64,000 nucleotides of DNA from Nocardioides ferulae (GCF_003660455.1 NZ_QZVR01000013.1:25280-89279); one strand, 5' to 3'; positions 39,046 through 50,335 are shown, counted from the first letter of the stretch. Made by a program: numbers and translations. Notes: generated by a model from the sequence alone, not told the origin.

Positions 39046-39049
<4 letters not shown>
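37958..39049 (+). CDS. BMP-family substrate-binding lipoprotein
   Basis: Extracytoplasmic binding protein of an ABC importer, 363 residues. Signal peptide with lipobox LAAC and lipidated C33. The BMP (PnrA/TmpC-like) fold is seen in the opening strand IYGVFATPLEEPWDGAIHAAL, which replaces the more usual phenylalanine-rich nucleoside motif, and GDAFAAEEAV, MLAGGLTKSDTIGVVGAMPIPEVNRIVNAFVMG. BMP proteins usually bind nucleosides; the operon's deaminase suggests cytosine or a related base. GGAGGTG precedes the ATG. First gene of a five-gene operon. Confidence 0.9.
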
Positions 39050-40667
<1,618 letters not shown>

Positions 40668-40671
<4 letters not shown>

Positions 40672-41759
40672 AGTTCGTCCTGCGCGGTCGCGAGCCGCGC
40701 TGGGTGGCCCCCACGGCGGTGCTGGTCGCCGTCGCGGTCACCGTCGCGCTGACCGCGCTGCCGATCCGCCTCGCCGGCGCGAACCCGGTGGCCGCGTTCG
40801 AGCGCTACCTGCTCACGCCGCTGAGCTCGGTGAACGGGCTCCACGAGGTGCTGCTCACCGCCACCCCGTTGATGTTCACCGGCATCGCGGTGGCGATCGC
40901 GTTCCGGGCGGGCTACTGGAACATCGGGGCCGAGGGCCAGTTCCTCCTCGGCGCCGTCGGCACCACCTGGGTCGGCACCACGTGGGCCGACCTGCCCGCC
41001 CCGGTCGCGCTCCCGCTCGGCTTCGTGGCCGGAGCCGTCGGCGGGGCGGTGTGGGCACTGGCGCCCGCCTGGCTCAAGCGGCGCGCCGGGATCGACGAGG
41101 TCGTGACCACGTTGCTGCTCAACCCGGTCGCGCTGCTCGTCGTCCAGGGCCTGCTCAACGGCCCGTGGCGCAACTCCGCGACCGGCTTCACCGACTCCGA
41201 CCGGCTCGGCAGCGGCTTCGACCTGCCGCCGCTGATCCCCGACAGCCGGGTTCACTGGGGCTTCGCCGTGGCGCTGGCGGTCATCCTCGTGGCCGGGGTG
41301 GTCCTGACCCGCACCGCCACGGGCGTGCGGGTCCGGGCGGCCGGCCAGGCGCCGCAGGCCGCCGCGTTCAGCGGCATCGACGTCGACCGGGTGCAGTTCC
41401 GTGCCGCCCTGGTCTCCGGCGGTGTCGCCGGCCTCGGCGGCGCCTCGACGGTGATGGGGGTCCAGCACCAGCTCACCAGCGGCATCAGCAACAGCTACGG
41501 CTACACCGGCGTGATCGTCGCGACCCTCGGCGGGCTCGGCGCGATCGGCGTGCTGCTGGTCTCGCTGCTGCTCGGCGACATCTCCGTCGGCGCGCAGAAC
41601 GTGTCGCTGGTGCTGCAGGTGCCGACCCAGCTGGGGGCGATCTTCAGCGCGCTGCTGATGCTCGCGGTGCTCTCCGCGATGAGCTGGCGGCGCTACCGCG
41701 TCCAGTGGCGACGGCCCAGGCCCGCCACGACTCCCGAACCCGCCCAGGAGACCGGATGA
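40668..41759 (+). CDS. ABC transporter permease (BMP/nucleoside type)
   Basis: 363-residue inner-membrane permease with about nine hydrophobic helices and the family segment FRAGYWNIGAEGQFLLGA. The product starts at GTG 40668, overlapping the ATPase stop. Forms the channel with the following permease. Confidence 0.92.
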
Positions 41760-42655
41760 GCCTCAACCTGCTCGCGCTGCTCGGCGCGATGCTCACCATC
41801 GCCACCCCGCTGATCTGGGCGGGCGTGGGCGAGCTCGTCGTCGAGCGGACCGGGGTGCTGAACCTCGGCATCGAGGGGACGATGTACCTCGGCGCGTTCG
41901 TCGGCTTCCTGGTCGCGCTGCGCACCGGCTCGCCGTGGCTCGGCCTGCTCGCCGCCGTCGCCTCGGGGGTGGTGGCCGGCGTGCTGATGGGGCTGTTCGC
42001 GGTCACCCTCGGGCTCAACCAGCACGTCTCCGGGCTCGGGCTGACCCTGCTGCTGATCGCGGTGTGCGAGTTCACCTTCCGGATGCTCTACGCCGGCGAG
42101 CGGCCCACCCTCGACACGAAGTTCGACGTGCTGCTCCCCGGCGTCGAGGTGCTCGACCAGCACTGGCTCACCTACGTCGCCTTCCTCGTGCTCGCCCCGG
42201 GATCCTGGTGGGTGCTGCGGTCGACCGGTGCCGGATACCGGCTGCGCGCCGTGGGGGAGAGCTTCGAGGCCGCGGACGTCGCCGGGATCTCGGTGAGCGG
42301 GGTGCGGTACGCCGCGCTGATGGTCGGGGGTGCGTTCATGGCCGTGGGCGGCGCGTTCCTGACGCTCAGCGTGCTGGGCAGCTTCACCCTCGACATCATC
42401 AACGGCCGCGGGTGGGTCTGCATCGCGCTGGTGATCTTCGCTCGCTGGCGGGTGTGGCCGGCCGTGTGCGGCGCGCTGATCTTCGCCGGCACCGACGCCC
42501 TGCAGCTCCAGCTCGCGATCACGCCGGCCTTCGGCGACGTCCCGCGCGAGCTGATGCTCGCCCTGCCCTACCTCGCGGTGATCGTCGCGCTCGCCGTCTG
42601 GGGGCGCAGCGTGCGCTACCCGGGCTCCTACCTCAAGGCGCACCGCCGTGCCTGA
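41756..42655 (+). CDS. ABC transporter permease (BMP/nucleoside type), second subunit
   Basis: 299-residue inner-membrane permease, shorter partner of the preceding gene, with the RTGVLNLGIEGTMYLGAFVGF signature and a DIINGRGWVCIALVIFARW segment. ATG overlaps the first permease stop as ATGA. Followed 25 bases later by the cytosine deaminase. Confidence 0.92.
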   Translation: MSLNLLALLGAMLTIATPLIWAGVGELVVERTGVLNLGIEGTMYLGAFVGFLVALRTGSPWLGLLAAVASGVVAGVLMGLFAVTLGLNQHVSGLGLTLLLIAVCEFTFRMLYAGERPTLDTKFDVLLPGVEVLDQHWLTYVAFLVLAPGSWWVLRSTGAGYRLRAVGESFEAADVAGISVSGVRYAALMVGGAFMAVGGAFLTLSVLGSFTLDIINGRGWVCIALVIFARWRVWPAVCGALIFAGTDALQLQLAITPAFGDVPRELMLALPYLAVIVALAVWGRSVRYPGSYLKAHRRA

Positions 42656-42680
42656 CCCGAGCACTCGAAAGGGAGATCCG

Positions 42681-43130
42681 ATGAACGACCACGACCTGCT
42701 CCGCCACGCGCTCGAGGAGGCCCGCCGCGGCCTGGCCGAGGGCGGCGTCCCGATCGGCGCGGCCCTGGTGCGTGAGGGCGAGGTCCTCGGCACCGGGCGG
42801 AACCGACGCGTCCAGCAGGGCAGCGCGATCCGGCACGGTGAGACCGACTGCCTCGAGAACATCGGCAGGCTCCCCGCCTCGGTCTACGCCCGCTCGACGA
42901 TGGTGACCACGCTGTCGCCCTGCGACATGTGCACGGGCGCGATCCTGCTCTACGGCATCCCGCGGGTCGTGATCGGGGAGAACCGCAACTTCCTGGGCGG
43001 CGAGGAGCTGCTGCGCCGGCGAGGGGTCGAGGTCGTGGTCCTCGACGACCCGGACTGCGTCGAGATGATGGGCTCCTTCATCGCCGCGAACCCCGAGCTG
43101 TGGAACGAGGACATCGGCGTGGAGGCATAG
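42681..43130 (+). CDS. Yeast-type cytosine deaminase
   Basis: Predicted to hydrolyse cytosine to uracil and ammonia. 149 residues of the zinc CDA fold, with H52 and catalytic E54 in RHGETDCLENIGRL, and C81/C84 in TTLSPCDMCTGAI. The blocks ENIGRL, TTLSPCDMCTGAI, YGIPRVVIGEN and NEDIG near the C-terminus closely follow Saccharomyces Fcy1 (158 residues), unlike the amidohydrolase CodA used by most bacteria. AGGGAG precedes the ATG. Last gene of the importer operon, so the transporter likely brings in its substrate. Guanine or isocytosine deaminase is the main alternative. Confidence 0.83.
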   Translation: MNDHDLLRHALEEARRGLAEGGVPIGAALVREGEVLGTGRNRRVQQGSAIRHGETDCLENIGRLPASVYARSTMVTTLSPCDMCTGAILLYGIPRVVIGENRNFLGGEELLRRRGVEVVVLDDPDCVEMMGSFIAANPELWNEDIGVEA

Positions 43131-43229
43131 CCGCCCAGCCCGTGGTGCACAGGCGGCGAGTCGCGGCGCTCCTCCACAGGTCGCGGTCGACCCCTGCCGG
43201 GCCCGGGTCCGGCTCCCTAGCGTGGACGC

Positions 43230-44195
43230 ATGCGATCGCGACGCCCCAGCCCCGCGCACCAGGAGGCGGTCTCCCGGCGGCTGGCCCTGCTCGGCGCCGA
43301 GCTGGCCGCCGTGCGGGCGGCGGCGCCGGCCGAGGAGCCCGAGGTCGACGACCCCGACCCGGCGACGGGCTCGGAGTGGTGGGAGGACCACACCCGGGTG
43401 CGCCCGTCACCCTGGGCGGAGACGCCGTCGGTCGACCAGCCCGACGCGGGTCTCGCGGTCATCCCGGTGCCCGGCCGGCACGCCGCCCGGCGCCGCGGCC
43501 GGATCGCCGACGCGGTGCCGCCGACGCTGCGGGGGCGGGTGGCGCTCGGCGCGCCCCAGGTCGCGGTGCTCGCCGTGCTCGTGGCGCTCGGCCTGGGCGT
43601 CACCTGTTGGTGGATCGTCCGGGGCGACGCGACCGGGGTCGCGACGGCCCCGGTGGCCGCGCCGGCCGGCTCCGGTGTCGCGCTGGTGCCGCTGCCGGAC
43701 GAGGCTCCGGCGAGCGGAGCCGCGAACGCCCCGGGCACGCCGCCGGCGTCCGGTGAGCCGACCACGCTGACCGTCGACGTCGCCGGCAAGGTCCGCCGCC
43801 CCGGCATCGCGGTGCTGCCCGCCGGGTCGCGGGTGGTCGACGCCCTCGAGGCGGCCGGCGGGGCCCGGCCCGGAGTCGACCTGTCGTCGCTGAACCTCGC
43901 CCGACTGCTGGTCGACGGTGAGCAGGTGCTGGTGGGGGCGCCGGTGCCGGCCGGGGTGGCCCCGTCGGCCCTCGCGACCGCGGCTCCGGGTGCGCCGCCG
44001 GCCGCGCTGGTCAACCTCAACACCGCCACCGCGGAGCAGCTGGAGTCGCTGCCCGAGGTCGGACCGGTCACCGCGCAGGCGATCCTGGCCTGGCGTGACC
44101 AGCACGGCGGCTTCACCGCGGTCGACGAGCTGCTCGAGGTCGACGGCATCGGCGAGGTCACGCTCGCGCAGATCGCCCCCCACGTGACGGTGTGA
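43230..44195 (+). CDS. comEA: ComEA-type DNA-binding competence protein
   Basis: DNA receptor for uptake. 321 residues: a cytoplasmic, charged N-terminal ~105 residues, one membrane helix (about 110-132), a proline/alanine-rich spacer, an SLBB domain (about 180-235; LTVDVAGKVRRPGIAVLPAGSRVVDALEAAGG), and a C-terminal double helix-hairpin-helix (VNLNTATAEQLESLPEVGPVTAQAI). TAGCGT (43218-43223) is six bases before the ATG. Its stop overlaps comEC. Confidence 0.92.
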   Translation: MRSRRPSPAHQEAVSRRLALLGAELAAVRAAAPAEEPEVDDPDPATGSEWWEDHTRVRPSPWAETPSVDQPDAGLAVIPVPGRHAARRRGRIADAVPPTLRGRVALGAPQVAVLAVLVALGLGVTCWWIVRGDATGVATAPVAAPAGSGVALVPLPDEAPASGAANAPGTPPASGEPTTLTVDVAGKVRRPGIAVLPAGSRVVDALEAAGGARPGVDLSSLNLARLLVDGEQVLVGAPVPAGVAPSALATAAPGAPPAALVNLNTATAEQLESLPEVGPVTAQAILAWRDQHGGFTAVDELLEVDGIGEVTLAQIAPHVTV

Positions 44196-46555
44196 GGGTC
44201 CCGGCCGAGACGGGCTCGGCGATCGCCGAGCCCGGAGAGCCCGGGCCTGACCTGCGGATGCCGCTGCTGGGGGCCGTCGCGTGGGCCGGTGCCCTCGTCG
44301 CCTGGCTGCTGCCCACCTGGGTCGCCGCGGCCGTCGTGGCCACGCTGACCCCCGTCGCGGCGGTCGGCCTGCGCCGGGCCCCCAGGGCCCGCGGTGGAGG
44401 CCGGCCGTGGCGGTCCACGGGCACGGCGACGGCGCTCGGTGCACTGCTGGTGCTCGCCGCCGCGGTGTCCGTCACGCTGGTGCGTCAACACCAGGTCGCC
44501 GGCAACCCGGTCGCCGCGCTGGCCGAGCAGCGGGCGGTGGTCACAGTCGAGGCGACCGTGACCTCCGACCCGCGGCCCCTCGTCGGCGGGTTCGCCGAGC
44601 GGGTGCTGCTGCGGGCCGAGGTCCGGCGGGTGCACGGCCGGGGCGCGGCGTACGCCCTCGCGACCCCGGTGCTGGTGATCGCGGACCCTGCCTGGTCCGA
44701 CGTGGCGCTGGGCAGCACCGTGCAGGCGTCGGGGCGTCTCGACGAGGCCGACGACGGCGACCTGGCCGCCGTGCTGGTCGCCCAGGGGGAGCCCACGGTG
44801 CGGGCCCCGCCCGACGTGTGGTGGCGCGCGGCCGGCGCCGTCCGCGGCTCGCTGCGGGAGGCCGTCGCGCACCGGCCCGCCGAACAGCGGGCGCTGGTGC
44901 CGGCGCTGGTGGTCGGCGACGACGCCGCGGTCGGCCCCGACCTGGCCGAGGACTTCCGCACCACCGGCCTCACCCACCTGTTGGCGGTCTCCGGCACCAA
45001 CCTGACCCTGCTGGTCGGGTCGCTGCTGGTGGTCGGCCGGTGGTGCGGGGTGCGAGGGCGATGGACCTATCTGGTCGGGGCGCTGGGCATCACCGGATTC
45101 GTGCTGTTGGCCCGCACCGAGCCGAGCGTGCTGCGTGCGGCGGTGATGGGTGCGGTCGCCCTGGTCGGCCTCGGGGTGAACGGCCGTGACCGCGGCCTGC
45201 GCACGCTCGGGGTGGCGGTGGTCGTCCTGCTGCTCGCCGACCCCTCGCTCTCGGTCAGCCCGGGCTTCGCGCTGTCCGTGCTCGCCACCGCCGGCATCCT
45301 GGTGCTCGGGCCGCCGTGGCGCGACGCGCTGGCGCGGTGGCTGCCCCGGTGGGCGGCCGAGGCGATCGCGGTGCCGGCCGCCGCGCAGCTGGCCTGCACG
45401 CCGGTGGTGGCCGCGCTCTCGGGCGAGGTGAGCCTGGTCGCGGTGGCCAGCAACCTCCTGGCGGCGCCCGCGGTCGGCCCGGCCACCGTGCTGGGCCTGC
45501 TCGCCGGCCTGCTCGGCCTCGTCTCCGATCCGGTCGCCCAGGTCGTCGGCACCGGAGCCGGCTGGTGCGTGGGCTGGATCGTGCTGGTCGCTCGCTGGGG
45601 TGCCGACCTTCCCACCGCGGCGATCGACTGGGGCACCGGCCCCGTGGCCTTGGCCGCCCTCACCGCCCTCACGGTCGTCATCGGCGTCGGCGGCCCGTGG
45701 CTCCTCGGGCGTCGGAGCGTCGGGGTGGCCTGCTGCCTGGTCGCCGCCGCGGTGGTCGGACTGCGGCCACCCAGCCCCGGGTGGCCGGCCGCGGCCTGGG
45801 TGGTGGCCATGTGTGACGTGGGGCAGGGCGATGCCCTGGTGCTCAACGCGGGCCACGGGGCCGGCGTGGTCGTCGACGCCGGCCCCGACCCGGCAGCGGT
45901 CGACGAGTGCCTGGACCGGCTCGATGTCGCCCGGGTGCCGCTGCTGGTGCTCACCCACTTCCACGCCGACCACGTCGACGGGTTGCCCGGGGTGCTCGAG
46001 GGGCGTGAGGTCGTGGCGATCGAGACCACCTCCCGCCTCGACCCGGCCGGCGGCGTGCACGAGACTCTCGACACCGCGCTCGAGGCCGGCCTCGGCCCGA
46101 CCATCGCGCCCTACGGCCAGACCCGCACCGTCGGTGACGTCAGCCTCCAGGTGCTGTGGCCCACCTCGCCCGAGCCGGTGGCCGGTCCCGGCGACGGCAG
46201 CCGGGCCAACGACGACAGCGTCGTGCTGCTCGCCGAGGTGCGCGGCGTCCGCGTGCTGCTCACCGGTGACGTCGAGCCGCCCGCCCAGGCCCGCCTCGCG
46301 GCCGCCTATCCCGACCTGGCCGTCGACGTGCTCAAGCTGCCGCACCACGGGAGCAGCCACCAGGACCTCGACTGGCTGGCGTCGCTCTCCGCCGCTGCGG
46401 TGCTGGTCTCGGTCGGTGCCGACAACGACTACGGTCACCCGTCCGGCACCGTGCTCGACGCGCTCGAGAGCGCCGGGGCCGCCGTCCACCGCACCGACCT
46501 CGACGGCGACGTCGTCGTCAGCGGCGTCCCCGGGCAGCTTGAGGTCCACCACTGA
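44192..46555 (+). CDS. comEC: ComEC/Rec2-type DNA channel protein
   Basis: 787-residue membrane channel for single-stranded DNA import. N-terminal helices and a DUF4131/OB-like region, the competence domain (about 230-500; FRTTGLTHLLAVSGTNLTLLV), and a C-terminal metallo-beta-lactamase-like domain with CDVGQGDALVL and THFHADHVDG (H589, H591, D593, H594 intact), likely the strand-degrading nuclease. GTG start overlapping comEA. Type IV pilus genes needed for uptake are not in the window. Confidence 0.94.
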   Translation: MRVPAETGSAIAEPGEPGPDLRMPLLGAVAWAGALVAWLLPTWVAAAVVATLTPVAAVGLRRAPRARGGGRPWRSTGTATALGALLVLAAAVSVTLVRQHQVAGNPVAALAEQRAVVTVEATVTSDPRPLVGGFAERVLLRAEVRRVHGRGAAYALATPVLVIADPAWSDVALGSTVQASGRLDEADDGDLAAVLVAQGEPTVRAPPDVWWRAAGAVRGSLREAVAHRPAEQRALVPALVVGDDAAVGPDLAEDFRTTGLTHLLAVSGTNLTLLVGSLLVVGRWCGVRGRWTYLVGALGITGFVLLARTEPSVLRAAVMGAVALVGLGVNGRDRGLRTLGVAVVVLLLADPSLSVSPGFALSVLATAGILVLGPPWRDALARWLPRWAAEAIAVPAAAQLACTPVVAALSGEVSLVAVASNLLAAPAVGPATVLGLLAGLLGLVSDPVAQVVGTGAGWCVGWIVLVARWGADLPTAAIDWGTGPVALAALTALTVVIGVGGPWLLGRRSVGVACCLVAAAVVGLRPPSPGWPAAAWVVAMCDVGQGDALVLNAGHGAGVVVDAGPDPAAVDECLDRLDVARVPLLVLTHFHADHVDGLPGVLEGREVVAIETTSRLDPAGGVHETLDTALEAGLGPTIAPYGQTRTVGDVSLQVLWPTSPEPVAGPGDGSRANDDSVVLLAEVRGVRVLLTGDVEPPAQARLAAAYPDLAVDVLKLPHHGSSHQDLDWLASLSAAAVLVSVGADNDYGHPSGTVLDALESAGAAVHRTDLDGDVVVSGVPGQLEVHH

Positions 46556-46706
46556 TCGCCGACCGGTCAGGGATTCCCGCAGGATCGCGGCGTGTCGCGG
46601 AACGTCTGGCGAGTCACCGTGACGGCTGTTGACCTTGCCCCTGGGGGAGGACCCATCGTCTGGCTCACCGGCGACCGTCGCCGGGGGAGCAGGACAGGAT
46701 GACCTC

Positions 46707-47774
46707 ATGGACCTGATGGGCATCGGCGACTTCGCCCGCGCCACCGGGCTCACGCCGAAGGCACTGCGCCTCTACGACGAGCTGGGGCTGCTGTGCCCGG
46801 CCGACGTCGACACGGCAACGGGCTACCGGCGCTATGCCCCCGAGCAGCTCGAGGCCGCCCGGCTGGTGGCCCGGCTGCGCCTGGTCGGCATGCCGCTGGC
46901 CCGGATCCGTCGGGTGGTCGCGCTCGGTCCCGGCGAAGCGGCCATCGAGGTCGCGGCGTTCTGGCGACAGGTCGAGGCCGACACCGTGAGCCGGAGAGCC
47001 CTGGTCACGGCCCTGCTCCGCGACCTCGAACCGGAGGACCAGGCCATGGCACCACCCCCCACGTCGCCCACCGCCCTCGACGCGCCGCAGTCGGCGTCTC
47101 GCATCGGGCAGGGAGCCCGGGAGTCCCAGCAGGACGCCGTGCTCGAGGCCCCCTGGCTCTTCGCCGTCGCCGACGGCTTCGGTGCCACCCCCGGTCTGGC
47201 CGACGCCGCACTGGCAGCAGCCCGCGAGGCGCTCGACGCGCCGACGGTCTCCATGGGGCCGGCCACCGCGCTCGCGGCCGCGGTCACGGCTGCCGAGGCA
47301 GCCTTGGGCGGCCGATCCGACTCGCCCCACGACGGCACGACCGTGACCCTGCTCTGGCTCACCGAGGGCCGAGCCTGGGTCGCCCACGTCGGCGACGGGC
47401 GGGTCCTGCGGCTGCGCGACACCGGGCTCGACCGGCTCACCCGCGACCACACTCTCGTCGCCGCGCTCGTCGAGGAGGGCCGGCTGACCGAGGACGAGGC
47501 CCGGGTGCACCCGCACCGGGCACTGCTCAACCGGGCTCTCGCCCCGGGCGGGTCCGCCGAGCCCGATCTGGCGTCGTACGACGCGCGGCCGGGCGACCGC
47601 TTCGTCCTCACCACCGACGGGGTGCACGCCGTCCTCGAGCCGGACGCCCTCACCCGGCTGCTGACCGCCGGGACCGTCGAGGAGGCCGTCGATCGGGTCT
47701 CCGCAGCGGTCGAAGCGGCCGGTGCCCCGGACAACCACGCGGTCGTGGTCGTGGACGTGCCGAGCGCGCCCTGA
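46707..47774 (+). CDS. MerR regulator fused to a PP2C-type protein phosphatase
   Basis: 355 residues in two parts. Residues 1-72 are a MerR winged helix (FARATGLTPKALRLYDELGLL, GYRRYAPEQLEAARLVARLRLVGMPLARIRRVV) followed by a short helix. After a proline-rich linker (about 115-128), residues 132-350 are a PP2C domain with apparently complete metal ligands: D143 in SQQDAV, D156/G157 in VADGFG, D304 in TTDGV and D342 in PDNHAV, plus HVGDGR. CAGGAT (46695-46700) stands six bases before the ATG. Located between comEC and holA. Target and signal unknown; the fusion suggests DNA binding linked to Ser/Thr dephosphorylation. Confidence 0.87.
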   Translation: MDLMGIGDFARATGLTPKALRLYDELGLLCPADVDTATGYRRYAPEQLEAARLVARLRLVGMPLARIRRVVALGPGEAAIEVAAFWRQVEADTVSRRALVTALLRDLEPEDQAMAPPPTSPTALDAPQSASRIGQGARESQQDAVLEAPWLFAVADGFGATPGLADAALAAAREALDAPTVSMGPATALAAAVTAAEAALGGRSDSPHDGTTVTLLWLTEGRAWVAHVGDGRVLRLRDTGLDRLTRDHTLVAALVEEGRLTEDEARVHPHRALLNRALAPGGSAEPDLASYDARPGDRFVLTTDGVHAVLEPDALTRLLTAGTVEEAVDRVSAAVEAAGAPDNHAVVVVDVPSAP

Positions 47775-47876
47775 CGCGGAGGCGACCCGTCGATCGTTCC
47801 TCGCGACCCGGCGTGTCCGTGGGAAGCACTGACGGGTCGGCGGGGTGTCGGGGGGCTGTGGCAGGCTTGGCGCACC

Positions 47877-48899
47877 ATGGCAGCCCCGTCCCGTTCCGGT
47901 CCTCGTCCCGGCTCCAGCTCAGGGCCCACCGCCGGGCAGGTGCTCGGTCGGGTCACGCTGGTGACCGGCAAGGAGGAGTACCTCGGCGAGCGCACGGTGG
48001 CTGCGGTCCGCGAGGCCGTGCGCGGCCACGACCCCGAGGCCGAGCTGTCCGAGGCCTCCGCCTCCGAGGTGACCCTGGCGACGCTGGGTGAGATGTCGGC
48101 GCCCTCGCTGTTCTCCAGCACCAGGTGCGTGGTCGTGCGCCGCCTCGAGGACCTCCCCGAGGAGTCGGTCGACGGACTGCTCACCTACGCGTCGGCGCCC
48201 GTCGAGGACGTCGCGCTGGTCCTCGTGCACAGCGGCGGCCAGAAGGGCACCGGCGTCCTCAACAAGCTGCGCAAGCTCGACACGGTCACCGAGTCGAAGT
48301 CGGGGGAGCTCAAGGCCTCCGAGGTGCCGGGGTTCGTGGCGGCCGAGGTGCGTGGCCACGGTGGCAGCATCGACGGCGAGGCCGCCACGTTCCTGGTGCA
48401 GGCCGTCGGGCACGACCTCCGCTCGCTCGCGGCGGCGGCCCACCAGCTCACCAACGACTTCTTCGGCCAGGCGCTCACGGTCGAGAAGGTCAAGCGCTAC
48501 TTCGGCGGCCGGGCCGAGGCGAAGTCGTTCGCGGTCGCCGACGCGGCGTTCTCGGGTCGTCGCGAGACCGCGCTCGAGGAGCTGCGCTGGGCCCTCGACG
48601 CCGGCACCGCCCCGGTGCTGGTCACCTCGGCGTTCGCCGGCGGGGCCCGTGGGCTGGCCCGCTACAAGGGCGCGCCGCGAGGCATGCGCGAGGCCGACCT
48701 GGCCCGTGAGGTCGGGGTGCCGCCATGGAAGCTGCGCACGATCCGCGACCAGTCGCGGGCCTGGTCCGAGGGCGGGCTGGGGCGGGCCATCCGCGCCGTC
48801 GCCCAGGCCGACGCCGACATCAAGGGGGCGGCGAGCGACCCCTCCTACACCCTCGAGCGCCTCGTGCTGACCGTCACCGGACTGCGCGAGGGTCGCTGA
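47877..48899 (+). CDS. holA: DNA polymerase III, delta subunit
   Basis: 340-residue clamp-loader subunit that opens the beta clamp. It has the N-terminal VTLVTGKEEYLGERTV strand and region, the ALVLVHSGGQKGTGVLNKLRKL segment and a C-terminal helical collar domain (DLAREVGVPPWKLRTIRDQSRAW). A serine/proline-rich N-terminal tail of about 20 residues precedes the fold. The comEC-holA-rpsT order is usual in actinobacteria. Convergent with rpsT. Confidence 0.94.
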   Translation: MAAPSRSGPRPGSSSGPTAGQVLGRVTLVTGKEEYLGERTVAAVREAVRGHDPEAELSEASASEVTLATLGEMSAPSLFSSTRCVVVRRLEDLPEESVDGLLTYASAPVEDVALVLVHSGGQKGTGVLNKLRKLDTVTESKSGELKASEVPGFVAAEVRGHGGSIDGEAATFLVQAVGHDLRSLAAAAHQLTNDFFGQALTVEKVKRYFGGRAEAKSFAVADAAFSGRRETALEELRWALDAGTAPVLVTSAFAGGARGLARYKGAPRGMREADLAREVGVPPWKLRTIRDQSRAWSEGGLGRAIRAVAQADADIKGAASDPSYTLERLVLTVTGLREGR

Positions 48900-48935
48900 C
48901 CACCGCCCCGCGGTCACACAGCCCGCACACGCGGA

Positions 48936-48966
48936 GAAGGCGCCGCCCCACCGGGACGGCGCCTTC
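48936..48966. terminator. Bidirectional terminator between holA and rpsT
   Basis: GAAGGCGCCG and CGGCGCCTTC pair over ten bases around an 11-base loop, in the gap of the convergent genes. Confidence 0.75.
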
Positions 48967-48978
48967 AGCTGTGCGAGG

Positions 48979-49239
48979 TCAGAGCGAGGCGGCCTTCTTG
49001 GCGATCGCGGACTTGCGGTTCGCGGCCTGGTTCTTGTGGATCACGCCCTTGGAGGCGGCCTTGTCGAGCTTGCGGGAGGCGTCGCGGGCGGCCGCGGTGG
49101 CGGCCTCCTTGTCACCGGCCTCGGCCAGCTCGCGGAACCGGCGAACAGCAGACTTCAGGCCGGTCTTGACCGCCTTGTTGCGCTCGTGCCGGCGCTCGTT
49201 CTGCTTGTTGCGCTTGATCTGGGACTTGATGTTCGCCAC
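48979..49239 (-). CDS. rpsT: 30S ribosomal protein S20
   Basis: 86-residue, basic, helical protein of the small subunit: [20 protein letters not shown] at the start, [19 protein letters not shown] near the end. GTG start, AAGG upstream. Its promoter at 49333-49362 predicts a leader of about 85 bases, in which I see no clear structure. Confidence 0.97.
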   Translation of the reverse strand: MANIKSQIKRNKQNERRHERNKAVKTGLKSAVRRFRELAEAGDKEAATAAARDASRKLDKAASKGVIHKNQAANRKSAIAKKAASL

Positions 49240-49332
49240 TACTGCGCCTTCGTCGTAGGTGTGGGGTGCTGCTCAGATGATCGGGTGCGTCGGCGCGCGG
49301 GGCAGGAGCCAGCGCCAGACGTGCGACGAGTT

Positions 49333-49362
49333 AGGTTAGCAGCGCGCTGCTGGGGCTCCCAA
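49333..49362 (-). promoter_or_regulatory. rpsT promoter with palindrome in the spacer
   Basis: On the minus strand TTGGGA (49362-49357) and TAACCT (49338-49333) are 18 bases apart. A perfect 14-base palindrome AGCAGCGCGCTGCT (49338-49351) starts at the edge of the -10 box and fills most of the spacer; a protein bound there would block polymerase. Confidence 0.6.
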
Positions 49363-49381
49363 ATCCGTCGGCGGTGATGTC

Positions 49382-50335
49382 TCACAGCCAGCCGCGGCGC
49401 TCGCACAGCCAGTGCCACACGACCTCGCCCTGCCAGCGCTGCGCCTCACGCAGGTGCGGGGACGTGGGCGGGACGGGCTGCTGGCACTGGAGCAGGAAGT
49501 AGCCGGCGAGCAGAGCCAGTGCGACGTCGATGTGCGCCGGGGGGACGTCCTTGACCAGGCGCCGGCGGCCGAGCACCCCGTCGACGTCAACGCCGTCGCC
49601 TCGGGGGCCGATCAGTGCCATCACGGTGTCGACCCAGTCGGCGCCGAGCACGGGCCAGTTCCAGTCGCACAGCTGCACCCGGCCGGTGTCGTCGACCAGA
49701 ACGTTGTCGTCGCGCACGTCGGTGTGCACCAGCGTGGAGCCCCCGCAGACCTCGGGGAACCGGGCGGCCAGGGCCGCGGCGTCCTCGAGACGCTCCGCCA
49801 GGTGCGGCAGGTCGGGCGGAGAGTCGCGGAGCCGGTCCCAGAGCCCCGGCCAGTCGGCGAACTCCTCCGACATCGGCGGCAGCCGCAGCGCCGCGGGTGG
49901 CGGGGTCAGCGACTCGGCGACCACCTCGAGCGCGTCCAGGGTGGCCTCGAGGTCCGCGGCGGTCCACGGACGCTGCGGGGCACGGGACTCGACGTGCTCG
50001 ATCCCGAGGACCACCCAGTCGTCGGCGTCGTGGGTCCACAGCAGGCGGGGCGCGGGCACCGTGTCCGGCAGCGCCGCCAGCTTCCGGGCCTCCTCGCGAT
50101 AGGCCTCGGCGAACGCGCGCTGAGCCTTGACCGAGGCCGCCTTGACGAAGTGGCGCGACCCGTCGGCGCAGTGGAGCACCGATGCGAAACCGGGGGTGAA
50201 CCCGGCCTGCCGACTGTCGGCGGCGACGACGGGGGACCCGCACCGTCTCTCCACCTCCGCCCGCAGGTGTGGCGGCAGGAAGCTCCACTCCAGGCGGCGC
50301 GCCGTGCGGCCGTGGGGGATCGTCGTCGGGATCAC
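49382..50335 (-). CDS. Aminoglycoside-phosphotransferase-fold small-molecule kinase
   Basis: 317-residue kinase-like protein. ATP lysine in [12 protein letters not shown], a hinge-following GIEHVESR segment, catalytic loop [11 protein letters not shown] (HxDxxxxN) and metal-binding DWN. Likely intracellular; substrate cannot be deduced and the family includes many non-resistance kinases. GTG 50335 is favoured: CAGGAT (50347-50342) is six bases upstream. ATG 50353 would add six residues and lie upstream of that box. Divergent from lepA. Confidence 0.8.
   Translation of the reverse strand: MIPTTIPHGRTARRLEWSFLPPHLRAEVERRCGSPVVAADSRQAGFTPGFASVLHCADGSRHFVKAASVKAQRAFAEAYREEARKLAALPDTVPAPRLLWTHDADDWVVLGIEHVESRAPQRPWTAADLEATLDALEVVAESLTPPPAALRLPPMSEEFADWPGLWDRLRDSPPDLPHLAERLEDAAALAARFPEVCGGSTLVHTDVRDDNVLVDDTGRVQLCDWNWPVLGADWVDTVMALIGPRGDGVDVDGVLGRRRLVKDVPPAHIDVALALLAGYFLLQCQQPVPPTSPHLREAQRWQGEVVWHWLCERRGWL

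Noticed and set aside
46629..46706. Upstream start for the MerR-PP2C protein at 46629
   Set aside because: The 26 added residues are glycine/proline-rich with no MerR similarity, and a -10-like CAGGAT lies between the two candidate starts, six bases before ATG 46707.
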